DNA from: Megaustenia siamemsis | Taxonomy: Eukaryota > Mollusca > Gastropoda > Stylommatophora > Ariophantidae | Length of the DNA stretch: 64,000 nt | Direction: 5' to 3' | Assembly (NCBI GenBank): GCA_032433765.1 | Contig: JAVIAB010000073.1 | Span: forward strand, 65,528,205 to 65,592,204 | Shown here: one piece after another, positions 10,442 to 21,015 of the stretch | Position numbering within the stretch: position 1 is the stretch's first letter | How the letters are laid out: each line of letters starts with the position of its first letter | The notes under the pieces: model-generated | Told to the model about the DNA's origin: nothing | Seen by the model: only the letters and a program-made list of their open reading frames with translations | Databases searched by the model: none | Position numbers and translations under genes: made by a program

Positions 10442-10932
10442 ACACTAGGGTCTGTTCACCAAACATATACACAATAGAACGAGGGGCGCTGCGGCGAAAT
10501 CCACTAAAAAGTCGGCGTATCGTGTTCGAAACCCGTGGTAGACAGAAACAATTATGTTTTCTATCGGGGAAAGTGTGTGTCTGGGGGAGGGGGGGGGGAA
10601 ATAAAAATCCTGGTTCTCACACGTCGTGGTGACTGCTTTGACCCAGCGGCCTTTACCCCTCCGGTCCTGTCGTTAGGCGCCCCCCCCCCCCCCCGACGTA
10701 CGCCAGCAATGGTTATATGTGTCCTAAAGATAGTGGTTTTTTTAATACACTAGAATCTTTTTACAAGACATATACACTAGAATCTGTTTACCAAACATAT
10801 ACAATAGAATCCTTTTTTACAAGACATATACACGTTTGCAGTGATACCGAGGTCTTCCATAACCATAATCTAGAATATGTTTACCAGACATATACGCCAG
10901 AATCTGTTTACAAGACATATACCCTAGAACTG
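10442..10932. repeat. 27-bp minisatellite, interrupted, plus a tRNA-like insert
   Basis: Units of about 27 bp (ACACTAGAATCTGTTTACCA then AACATAT) occur at 9901-9928, 10442-10470, 10746-10799, 10801-10829 and 10870-10932. They are interrupted by CysRep copy 1, by a 10480-10740 segment, and by about 35 bp of the CysRep 3' end (10834-10869). The 10480-10740 segment contains TCGTGTTCGAAACCC, which resembles a pol III B box and might be a SINE head, and two homopolymer runs (G at 10579-10600, C at 10681-10694). No gene is visible. Confidence 0.7.
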
Positions 10933-10944
10933 AATAAAAGACAA

Positions 10945-12250
10945 TTGGTTATTGGTTATTGGTTATGGAAGGCCTCGGCATCACAGCAAACGAATTAAAA
11001 TCCATAATTGCTCAACCGCCCGTGCCAGTGGAATCATCCGAATTACCAACTCATCTCCCAAACAAAGAAAGGTAACTGTAGTCCCCATCGTAGCAGTCTC
11101 AGCACACGCCAAAAGACATAAGGCGAAACCGCGCAGAAAGTGAACACAGCCAACTGTTCTCTGTCATACGATATCATCATTCATCGTAAACAAGCAGGAT
11201 ATCGAAGCAGGATCAAAACGGATGAGACACACAGCTCACGGTGTGCACAGAGCACTCAACTCAGTAGCTCCTGCAACAAGCCGGACTTGGAATATGAGGA
11301 AACTGCAAGAAGGAACACTTTTCAGACATAGCCTTCAATGGTTTCTGCCGCCTATCCACCATATACCATGGGAGTTCACGTCCTCCCGAAAATGATGATC
11401 GTCATAGCACTTGATGATGTTAGGCCGTCATTGATGACTCCAATTCCAAACATATAGACACACAGTGGTGGTAATTTGTCATTTCCAATCCAACAGAAGC
11501 CATATGACCTGTAGTTAGTAAAACCACAGAGAGAATATGATTTTGTGACCTTCACTGATTCACTCTTAGATGTGAATGTGTAGTTTACACAAGAGGAGAA
11601 GTTTTCAACTACAGTGATTCCATTTAAGGCAATTCTGGGATAGCAAGGCAAGTCTCCTTTATAGCAGCAGAACTTGATGTTCTCCACTTCTTGTAGCCGC
11701 CGCCACACGATTCTGATGTCTCACTAACTTGGACATCATTCAAGAACAATGTCAGACTAACATTCCATAGATATGGCTCTGCTGATGAAGTGCTTGGTGC
11801 AACAGTTGTATCAATCATACTGGAGGCTCCTGGTCTGTGGTCATTAATATCACAGACAGCACATGGTGTTGTTATATTCAGTATTTCTTTCTGGGGTGTA
11901 AATATGTGGCACACACATGGAGAGTGGTTTGTGGTCACAGTAATCCCATTAAAGGCAATTCCAGGGTAGCATGGCATAGCTGTTTCAGAACAGCACAATC
12001 CCGTGATGCCTTCTGTGCTCGCTGTAAAGCTGCTGCTGCCACACAATCCTGACCAATTATAGGTGTGGACATTATTCACTTGCAATGACAAAACTGCTTT
12101 GTTTACATCATAAACCTCTGGAAGCGAATCATTTATGGGACTAATAGTACAATTTATTCTTCCATCGGAGATATCTGCATTGAGTCCCCCAAAAAAAAGG
12201 TCTTTGGATAAAAAGCACATATGCGTTTGAGTTAAACACACAATGAGCCC
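10945..12250 (-). mobile_element. CysRep copy 3, longest, with cysteine-rich ORF
   Basis: Read on the minus strand, this unit consists of a coding part (12241-11376) followed by about 430 bp of non-coding sequence. It ends in a TTATTGG-type tail at 10945-10965 (AATAACC on the other strand). The non-coding part aligns with copies at 9929, 21805 and 36603. The copy at 21805-22585 shares both the coding and non-coding parts with the same junction, so these form a single repeated unit. Either the element carries a coding gene, or a spliced gene message with this 3' UTR was retroposed. Confidence 0.6.
11376..12210 (-). pseudogene. Tandem cysteine-rich domain ORF, one frameshift
   Basis: I do not recognise this protein. 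Two homologous domains of about 110 residues follow each other. Domain 1 (about 12150-11800) contains VLSLQVNNVHTYNWSGLCG, LCCSETAMPCYPGIAFNGIT and a C-x-x-C near its end. Domain 2 (about 11790-11400) contains VSLTLFLNDVQVSETSESCG, FCCYKGDLPCYPRIALNGIT and SSCVNYTFTSKSE. The shared signature is CC-x6-CYP-x-IA-x-NGITV followed by a Cys about ten residues later. Domain 2 needs a frame change at about 11700, next to a GGCGGCGGC run, so the copy is probably broken. Cysteine pairs, N-glycosylation-like NHS/NFS/NYT triplets and short length suggest an extracellular module, which is inference. A polypyrimidine stretch ending CCAAAG at about 12195 could be an intron acceptor. Confidence 0.5.
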
Positions 12251-12511
12251 ACTTCATAGATTCAAAATGATCCTTGCCAATGCCATCCGCTTGCACAAGT
12301 TAGGTCCTTAGCTACCAACGTCTAAAATGTCTGAAACGAAGCCATCCAATTAACGACTTTATCTACAGCGAAGGTTAACGAACTGTGAACAAACATTTAT
12401 GTTCAAACCCCTGAAAACATTTTCAAAAATCTGCCAACTCGCAGCAATAACATTTATCGTGTTGTTCAATGCAAACATTGCTTGGTCCATAGCTCGAATA
12501 TAAATAAGCTC

Positions 12512-12649
12512 TGAATAAAAGACAAGTGCACTAATAGATTCTTGCAATTAGATTCTTGTGTATATTTCAGGTAAACTGGTATTAGTGAATAAAAGACAAG
12601 TGCACTAATACCAGTTTACCTGAAATATACACAAGAATCTAATTGCAAG
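12512..12649. repeat. 47-bp perfect inverted repeat and 25-bp direct repeat
   Basis: The arm at 12541-12587 (starting CTTGCAATTAGATTCTTGTG) is exactly repeated in reverse complement at 12603-12649, with a 15-nt spacer. In addition, TGAATAAAAGACAAGTGCAC plus CTAATA occurs at 12512-12536 and 12586-12610, so the spacer is part of a direct repeat. This combination is what a short template switch during DNA synthesis would leave. The hairpin could also extrude or form a strong RNA stem. Confidence 0.95.
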
Positions 12650-13531
12650 CAAAAGCAGGCATGTTATATAAATAATTCGTAGTCTTTATTTCATGTCGTT
12701 TCCCCAAATAAGAAATAATTTTTTCACATTTTTTAATTTCCAACGTAAAAATCAATATAATTGCCTGTGATATCAGGTGTATTCATTCTCCGTTAAAGGC
12801 GTCAACCCTAAAGACATCTTAGCGAATGCTTGTCTAGCGACATTCTCAGACGTCATCAACTTGAATGTGTCAATAGCAAGCTATAGCCGCCCGTGTGTGG
12901 ATGAGAATAGAGAATAGAGCCTTTATCACTATTATAACAGATACAGCTTGAGCTACATATAAATATATATAGTAATGTGTATAGATATTTCTTACAAATA
13001 CACACACGTATAGTTTTATATTCTTTGATATGATGCTCATTAATATTTCATTTCTTGTTATCAAATGTCCATCAGCAGAACCAATGTTAACTTTGGTTAT
13101 TCAAATCAACGTGGTATGAGCCTCGCCCATAACCGTTCAGATCTAACACCATGCCCTAGTATAACTCAAAAGATGTCTTACTATTAAGTGAGGTTTTATG
13201 TATTAAAATCATACAAGTGGTGCATATGTACAAATGCGCTACAAGCCTTTACGTGTAACGTAATTTTCAATGTAGTGACGTCACAATAGTATTGAGAAGT
13301 TAGTAGCCTCCTTTAGATGAGCTATGCTTTCTTTGCGAGCATTCAAATTGACATCTTAAGGTGCATACAGAAGAAGATGCATATCAAAGGACATATTCAC
13401 ATACAAACATAAACGATACTGAAGTACACTTTGACGTGATATGTTTCTGGAATCATGGAAGAATAAACTAACCATTAAGACTTACCGTGCGTCTAGGCAT
13501 GTGTATTTTGCTAGTATTATGGGTATGTTGT
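12650..13531. other. No gene seen; AT-rich non-coding
   Basis: I see no exon with both splice signals and no recognisable repeat here. Short AT-rich stretches occur around 12,960-13,060. Confidence 0.5.
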
Positions 13532-13545
13532 TATTTGCATGTGTA

Positions 13546-13805
13546 AAAAGTAAAGTACCCCCGTCACGCCAAGTGGCGTATAGGGAAATATGGTGTTAGT
13601 GACCCTATACTATATTTTACAGACCTTCAGCACATGTTTTTTAGGGTAATGTGGTCGGTATTACGCCCGTGTTGCTTTACTTTCCCAGAAAAAAATCCGG
13701 TACCCATTTATGGCTGGGTGAACCCGGCAGCCGTCGGTTAAATTCGAACCCTACCCCTTGTCCTTTGTAGTCCAGTTCACTAACCACTGAGCTATCGCAG
13801 CTCCC
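13546..13805 (-). mobile_element. SINE-2 copy with 14-bp target-site duplication
   Basis: The minus strand begins with a tRNA-like head: GATAGCTCAGTGGTTAGTG (A box), then GGGTTCGAATTTAACC (B box, one mismatch from the consensus). The family body follows (GGTACCGGATTTTTTTCTGG, GGTCTGTAAAATATAG), closing with CTTGGCGTGACGGGGGTACT and a T/A-rich end. TATTTGCATGTGTA is present at 13532-13545 and again at 13806-13819. Other full copies are at 20755-21015 and 42694-42948. Confidence 0.92.
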
Positions 13806-13819
13806 TATTTGCATGTGTA

Positions 13820-14702
<883 letters not shown>

Positions 14703-15410
14703 TCCTGAATACATGCATGCACTTCTTAACCTCTTACGTGTTTGTGTTGGACATTTTGATACTTTTTTTCTACATGTTTACACATTCTGTGATTTGGGAA
14801 CAATTGTATCCCGGTTTTGTGAATATGACAATTCGGTATAAATTTATATCGGTTTTCTGGGAAATTATTGAGATTTTGAATAGGTTTTTTTTAGGTTTCC
14901 GAGAACGGAATTAAATTTTGGTATCTCGGTTTGTGAAAGAGGAATTAATTTCGAAATAATTTTGATCCTGCTTTCAGGAAAACTTTTCAGATTTGGAATA
15001 TGCTTATCTCAGTTTTATGAAAGTTATAGAAAATGTCAGTCTACTCTGGAAAATGGAGATCTTTATTGTATAGACACTTGGGATCAAAATATTCTCATGT
15101 GTGCTTGAAATTGTAATAATTCTTATGTGTACTTCGGAAATAATGATTATCGTGTGTATTGTGGATGTAATGATTAATATTATCATGTGTACTTCGGAAA
15201 TAATGATTATCGTGTGTATTGTGGATGTAATGATTAATATTATCATGTGTACTTGGGAATATTGTGATTCTTGTGTGTACCTGGGGTTTAATGATGACGT
15301 CATCATATTTGTGGGGGACATGATATAAGGACAAGCAGCTGGACTACTGACTAGGGGGAAAAGGTGAAAGGTGAGTGGTTAGGTAAGGGTCTTAGACAAA
15401 TATGAGACAT
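14703..15410. repeat. Non-coding with degenerate ~30/60-bp tandem repeat
   Basis: From about 15060 to 15300 a unit of about 30 bp (ATGTGTACTTCGGAAATAAT then GATTATCGTG) is repeated with drift. The 60-bp dimer at 15125-15184 is exactly repeated at 15185-15244. The preceding part (14,800-15,050) contains weaker repeats of TTTTGTGAA / CGGTTT phrases. No gene is seen. Confidence 0.8.
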
Positions 15411-15444
15411 ATTATAAATAGACTGATGATAAACAGCAGTAGGA

Positions 15445-16075
15445 TCTATCTATCTTTCGTTCGCCCGAAGTATTGTCTATATCTGCAATGTCGTTTCCTG
15501 TATAAATTTTAGTCTTTTGTAATTCTTGCAGTGCCCCATATAGTTTTGTCTGTAGTGTTGTATCTATGGGACAATGGATTTTATTCACTCTATTATATTC
15601 AGTGCAGTTTTGAAGTATGTGTTCAGCAGTCTGGGGCGCCTGTCCACATGTACAAGTGGTTGAGGTGCCGATCTTGAATTTTGTATACATGTGACTATGT
15701 AGTCGAGTGTGTCCTGTTCTGAGGCGCATAATGATAACTTGTTTATATCTATTCATATTATGAAAGGCATCCTGATTTGGGGCTTGTGGTCCTCTGATTG
15801 ATTTGATTATCTGTTTCTTATGATGGTATGTAACTAGTGTATCTAGTTGTGTGCCTGTTGAACCTTCTTTTGCCAACTGATCTGCTTTCTTATTTCCTGG
15901 TATTCCACAGTGAGATAGAATCCACTGCAAGGCAACCCAGTGGTACTTGCAGAGTTCAGTCAATAAGGTCTGCAGATGTGGTAATTTTCTGGATTGTAGT
16001 GCCTGGAGTACTGATCTTGCATCTGTCAAAAACACTACAGGCTGTGGGCTAAGATTACTGTTCAGCAGTGTTTCT
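15445..16075 (-). mobile_element. LINE-J 3' part: RNase H C-terminal half and zinc-knuckle-like tail
   Basis: The minus-strand frame (16035-15412) has VFLTDARSVLQALQSRKLPH (third RNase H acidic residue), then WILSHCGIPGNKKADQLAKE (the His and final Asp). The tail TTCTCGQAPQTAEHILQNC is a cysteine/histidine cluster typical of the end of these polyproteins. The 3' end is TTCGGGCGAACGAAA plus GATAGATAGAT (15446-15458). The upstream RNase H half is in the copy at 16677-17400. Confidence 0.85.
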
Positions 16076-16676
16076 AAGCAATAATATAGATAAAGAGGGA
16101 GGAACAGAAAATGATACCAAAATTAGGATATCAAAAGCAAGAGGAGCTTTCATTGCACTGGGAAACATATGGAAATCCAAAGAAATTATGTTAAATGCAA
16201 AAATTAAAATTTTCAACTTAAATGTTAAGTCGGTCCTATTATATGGCTGTGAAACATGGAGAACAACAAAATTGACAATCATGAAGATACAGACTTTCAT
16301 TAATGGGTGATTACGCAGAATAAAAGGATGGAAATGGGAGGACAAAATCACTAACATAGAATTATGGAAATGTACCAGTCAAATACCAGTGGATAAAGAG
16401 ATACAGCGAAGACGATGACGCTAGATAGGACACACACTGCGGAAGCAAACTGAGAGTATTATACAACAGGCCCTTTTTTGGAATCCCCAGGGGAAAAGAC
16501 AAAGAGGAAGACCAAGGAATTCTTGGAGAAGACAGATAGAAGCAGAGATGAAGATGATGGGGAAGACATGGAATGATCTTAAAAGAATGGCAAAAAACAG
16601 AACGACTTGGAAAATGTTTTGTTGAAGACCTATGCTCCACTGGGCGCTAAAAAGGCAGAAGAGGAAGAAAATGATT
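16076..16676 (+). mobile_element. LINE-C 3' fragment inserted in LINE-J
   Basis: It encodes NIDKEGGTENDTKIRISKAR, GAFIALGNIWKSKEI, VKSVLLYGCETWRTTKLTI, then stops and shifts. The basic GKRQRGRPRNSWRRQIEAEM and WNDLKRMAK segments follow, with a CTATGCTCCACTGGGCGCT end and a GAAGAGGAAGAAA tail. It is nearly identical to the two copies in 52813-55127, so the family is relatively young. It is 5' truncated and has a stop in GHTLR and other lesions. Confidence 0.9.
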
Positions 16677-17400
16677 GTATGTAACCGGTGTATCTAGTTG
16701 TGTGCCTGTTGAACCTTCCTTTGCCAACTGATCTGCTTTCTTATTTCCTGGTATTCCACAGTGAGATGGGATCCACTGCAGGGCAACCGTATGGTGCTTT
16801 CAGAGTTCAGCCAATAAGGTCTGCTGATGTGGTAATTTTCTGGATTGTAGTGCCTGGAGTACTGATCTTGCATCTGTCAAAAACACTACAGGCTGTGGGC
16901 TAAGATTACTGTTCAGCAGTTTTTCTATTGCCAACTTTATTGCTTGTATTTCTGCATCATAATTGTGACAATATTTCCCTGTTGCTATTTTATTCATATC
17001 CATAGTGTTAGTTGGGTACTCTATATATGCACCTGCTCCCCCATTCTTTACTGCATTTTGTGCTGATCCATCTGTGTACACACGAATCCATAGGTCTTGT
17101 GGGTATTTTTCATCCAGGAAACAGAGAGTTGTTTTTCGCTGTAGGCTGTTCTGGTCCTCTTTTGTCAACTATTTCTTTCACTTCTGTCCGTATTTGAACT
17201 GATAATCCTGATTTCTCTGTCCAGGGAGTCTGTTCTGGTATGTGCAGCAGAGGGTTAACAACTCTTGGCATGTCTGATGTTTGTCCACTAATACGCTTGG
17301 CTTGGTGGATAAAACTGCTTCTCTTAAGAGCAGTAGGATAAATGTAAACGTAGATGACCGACTGTTTAGTATAAACATTAGTGCGAGGTATGTGCTGTTT
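16677..17400 (-). mobile_element. LINE-J 3' part: RNase H N-terminal half
   Basis: The minus-strand frame (17168-16800) contains LWIRVYTDGSAQNAVKNGGA (first Asp), YDAEIQAIKLAIEKLL (Glu) and VVFLTDARSVLQALQSRK (Asp), the D-E-D order of RNase H. Upstream, another frame reads MPRVVNPLLHIPEQTPW. The segment 16677-16921 repeats 15822-16065 with roughly 15 differences by eye. LINE-C thus sits between two copies of the same 245 bp of LINE-J. Confidence 0.85.
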
Positions 17401-17407
17401 CGAAAAT

Positions 17408-17964
<557 letters not shown>

Positions 17965-19144
17965 TCCTATTGCACATGGACAAGTCTATACGTGCTCAGA
18001 TCTCTTCCAAAGAACGTGTGGCAACTAACGACAACGGTGCTGTGTTGGTTGACAAGTCTTTTTTGGGTTTCCTACGTAGCGTTACCGTCTGGCATTTCTC
18101 ACCTTGACATGATATTACTGCAATCTGATCATAGTTGCGGATTCAGAGTCATTTTAGTTGTCGAACGTGATCGAAAGCATTCAGTATGTCACGCGGTCCA
18201 TTGTCCTTCCGCGCTCAACATCAACCATACTGGTAAGTCTATCAGCACTTATTTAACCTTTTACACCCGCATGCCGTCTTACGAAAATGAAGCAGACTTT
18301 ACTTTTAGGGACTAGACCTCCCCAGAGACTCTAACCTGTGTCGTCAAGCTCAGTCAGGTGCAATCTTTTGGAGCATACTCACGGAGTCTCTATGTATGAG
18401 GCTGTGTCTCAAGCAATGTTAATGCCCTAATTTCCATGGTCAAACTACTTGTAGTCAATGCGAAAACAAGAAGGTCTTCCTTCACATTTTTGCTCCCAAC
18501 AGAAGCCGTGAAAGCCCACGAGCTCCATATGTGCCTAACATCTGTGTAAAAAGCTGCGTCACACTCATAATTATTTCCGAAAATCATGGCTTGCATTCTG
18601 CTTCAATTACCTATGGGTTTTGTTGTCTACATTATATGTCCAGTGCGATGACGGAAAAGAACGTGCTGCACTCTGACGACACTCGTTTCCTTTTATTCCC
18701 CGAGTTCTATGACCTCTATTGAATACACCTGTTGAACAATATCCATAGCCTGCCTCATCCATAATTTTCCTCTTTGTAACCTATTGCTTTATGTACCTAT
18801 AAATTCACAATCCGGCGGATGATGTCGATCTGCATTGATTCAAAGGTAAGGCACTTGTTCGACAAAGTGTTTTCTATCTGCCATTGTGGGAAAATAATTA
18901 AGAAGATAATGAATCACAGTACACACAGTGCCATTTGTGCACCAAGGGATGATGCGCATCGCCTCATTGTGTATCCTTTCCAGCCGTTCTGTTTGCGTAT
19001 TTCTGGGAGTCAAGGTCGTCAGTGCATACTTAATCACAGACAGAACCAGCCCGAAATATAATTGAACAAGATGACATTGCTCAATTTGTACTGCTGCCGT
19101 GACCCTCCTTGTAGATAGGCCCGTCTGGCTTGCTATCTTTCTAG

Positions 19145-19425
19145 CGTTCATCAATGACAACTAAAGGGATTAATAGCCCTCGCCGTCATCCTTCATATCA
19201 GGACATTAAGAAAGCGTAGATGCGTTGTGTTTTGGTTGCGCCTTTCACCCAACATATATGACTTCAGCACGGCATTTTTGAGTATCGGGTTGCCTTGCCT
19301 CTTCGATCCCTTCTCGCTTCGTCAGACTAGGCGTATTAGTCTGTTTCTAGCGGCACCGCGAAGAGGTGGAGTAGGCTCTGGACGGTTATTGTTCACCGTT
19401 CCTGGCGCAAGCCACTAGTTTTGAA
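19145..19425 (-). mobile_element. SINE-3 copy inside LINE-I, diverged
   Basis: On the minus strand the copy begins with a head GGCTTGCGCCAGGAACGGTG, then CCTCTTCGCGGTGCCGCTAG, AAACAGACTAA, AGAAGGGATCGAAGAGGCAA, GCCGTGCTGAAGTC and GGGTGAAAGGCGCAA. It ends with a decayed TTTAGTTGTCATTGATGAACG, matching TTTAGTCATCGGGCGAAC of the sharper copies. LINE-I coding resumes on both sides. Confidence 0.7.
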
Positions 19426-20197
19426 TCGCTTACAGCTTCCAGCTTTATTGCTGTTGTGCGCGTTGCCACCCTTTCTAGCTTGCAATACCACCTAATCTAC
19501 ATGCTTGTTTCAAGCAAGGCTTCGATCAAACCACACTACTGGGTGTCTCATTGCATTAGTTCTCTCCACAACCTTTGGACACAAGCTCACACTTGGTGCT
19601 AACTTGTTACCAACTTAACTTGTTGATACCATTATCAAAGAAAGCCATGTTACCCTTGCCTTCGTTGGGTTGACAAGTGCTCTTGTCTCCCTACACCACA
19701 TGCTTATGAGATCAAGCACTGTCTGAAGTCCTCCAGCATCACTCACTCTGTCTCTGTCCTGACAATACACCAAAACATCATCAGCGTAAGATAATGTTCT
19801 GCGCCGATCTAAGATTTGCTCGCTTGTGATCCTCGCTGTCCAAGCGTTGAAGAACACTAGAGATAATGGTGAACCTGGTGGAAAGCCAGGGTGAAATGTC
19901 GTTGGTTCGGAGATCCACGAACCAGACATAAATATCATCATTTGTTGGAAAGGGGCCGCAGAAATCCAATTTAAGGAGGATTGGGTTGATCTTGAAGTCA
20001 AGGAGCTGAAAAATTAGGAAATCTACAGGCACCATGTTGTTTGCATCCTCTAAGACAGTTGCAGCACCAAAGGTTTCATTGCCTGCATTAAAACCTTTAT
20101 CATGGACAAAGATCAGATCGTTTGCTCAAGTTTCTCTGTTAAGCCGGTACCTATTCTGGGTAGGTGGAAGAAGACGATCCATCTTGTTGGTTAATTT

Positions 20198-20458
20198 TGG
20201 GTGTCCGGTTAGCGCAATCGATAGGCGGTTGGCTTACCACGGCAACAGCCGGGGTTCGTACCCTGGCGAGGACACCTGGGTTTTACTAATTCCCTAAAAA
20301 TTAGTACCTCTGAAGTCGGAGTAAATCTGCCTGCATGGCGAGGGGCATCCTGTAATGGGATAAAACAGACTTTACACGCAAAAATTCAGTCCCACAAAAT
20401 TGAGTGGGTGGGACTTCGTCAGAGGTCAAAGCTGACGAAAGCGAACGAACGAACGAAC
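20198..20458 (+). mobile_element. SINE-1, complete tRNA-derived head, 12-bp target-site duplication
   Basis: GGTGTCC at 20200 and GGACACC at about 20269 form a perfect 7-bp acceptor-like stem. Between them are an A box (GTTAGCGCAATCGATAGG) and a B box (GGGGTTCGTACCC). The body follows (AGTACCTCTGAAGTCGGAGT, GCATGGCGAGGGGC, GGACTTCGTCAGAGGTCAAA), with a GAAC tetranucleotide tail. GTTGGTTAATTT lies at 20186-20197 and at 20459-20470. It interrupts minus-strand LINE-I between the RT entry and motif A. Confidence 0.95.
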
Positions 20459-20754
20459 GTTGGTTAATTTCTTAGCAGTTATTCTCTCCGATAACGTATC
20501 GTCGTGTTTTGTGTGGTAGCTATGGGATAGCCTTGTATTTCCATATGCTCTCTGTCCAGCTTCGGTAGATGTATCAAATAACTATGAAACCAGCCATCTT
20601 TGACAGTGGCGCTCACGATACTGCTGTTATAGATTCTTGCTAGCTCATCGAAACCCTCATCAGACAACTCACATATTTATATATCTATGTCACTCATACC
20701 GAATGTCTGGAAAGTGCACCGTTATTTCCTTTAACGCGGCTTTGATCTTGTCTA

Positions 20755-21015
20755 AAAGTAAAAAGTAATGTACCCCCGTCACGCCAAGTAGCGTATAGGG
20801 AATATGGTTTTAGTGACCATAAATTTTACAGACCTTCGGCACATGATTTTTGGGGTAATGTGGTCGGTATTACGCTCTTGCCGCTTTACTTTCCCAGAAA
20901 AAAAAAGCCGGTACCCATTAAAGGCTGGGTGAACCGGAAGCCGTCGGTTGGGATCGAATCCTACCTCTTGTCCTTTGTGGTCCAGTTTACTAACCACTGA
21001 GCTATCGCGGCTCCC
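20755..21015 (-). mobile_element. SINE-2 inside LINE-I, 13-bp target-site duplication
   Basis: This is the same family as 13546-13805, in minus orientation: head GATAGCTCAGTGGTTAGTAA, AGGATTCGATCCC (B box region), and end CTTGGCGTGACGGGGGTACA. TTGATCTTGTCTA is found at 20742-20754 and at 21016-21028. Removing the SINE and one duplication copy rejoins the LINE-I sequence. Confidence 0.95.

Noticed and set aside
10290..10477. ORFs with YSYS or NYNY repeats
   Set aside because: Translation of the AACTAT hexamer array only.
10577..10694. G-quadruplex or i-motif function of the G and C homopolymer runs
   Set aside because: The runs are single homopolymers, prone to sequencing error. Nothing nearby suggests regulation.
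20199..20275. A tRNA gene
   Set aside because: The acceptor-like stem and A/B boxes are convincing, but the anticodon stem has a mismatch, the T arm is irregular, and the sequence continues into a repeated SINE body flanked by a target-site duplication.
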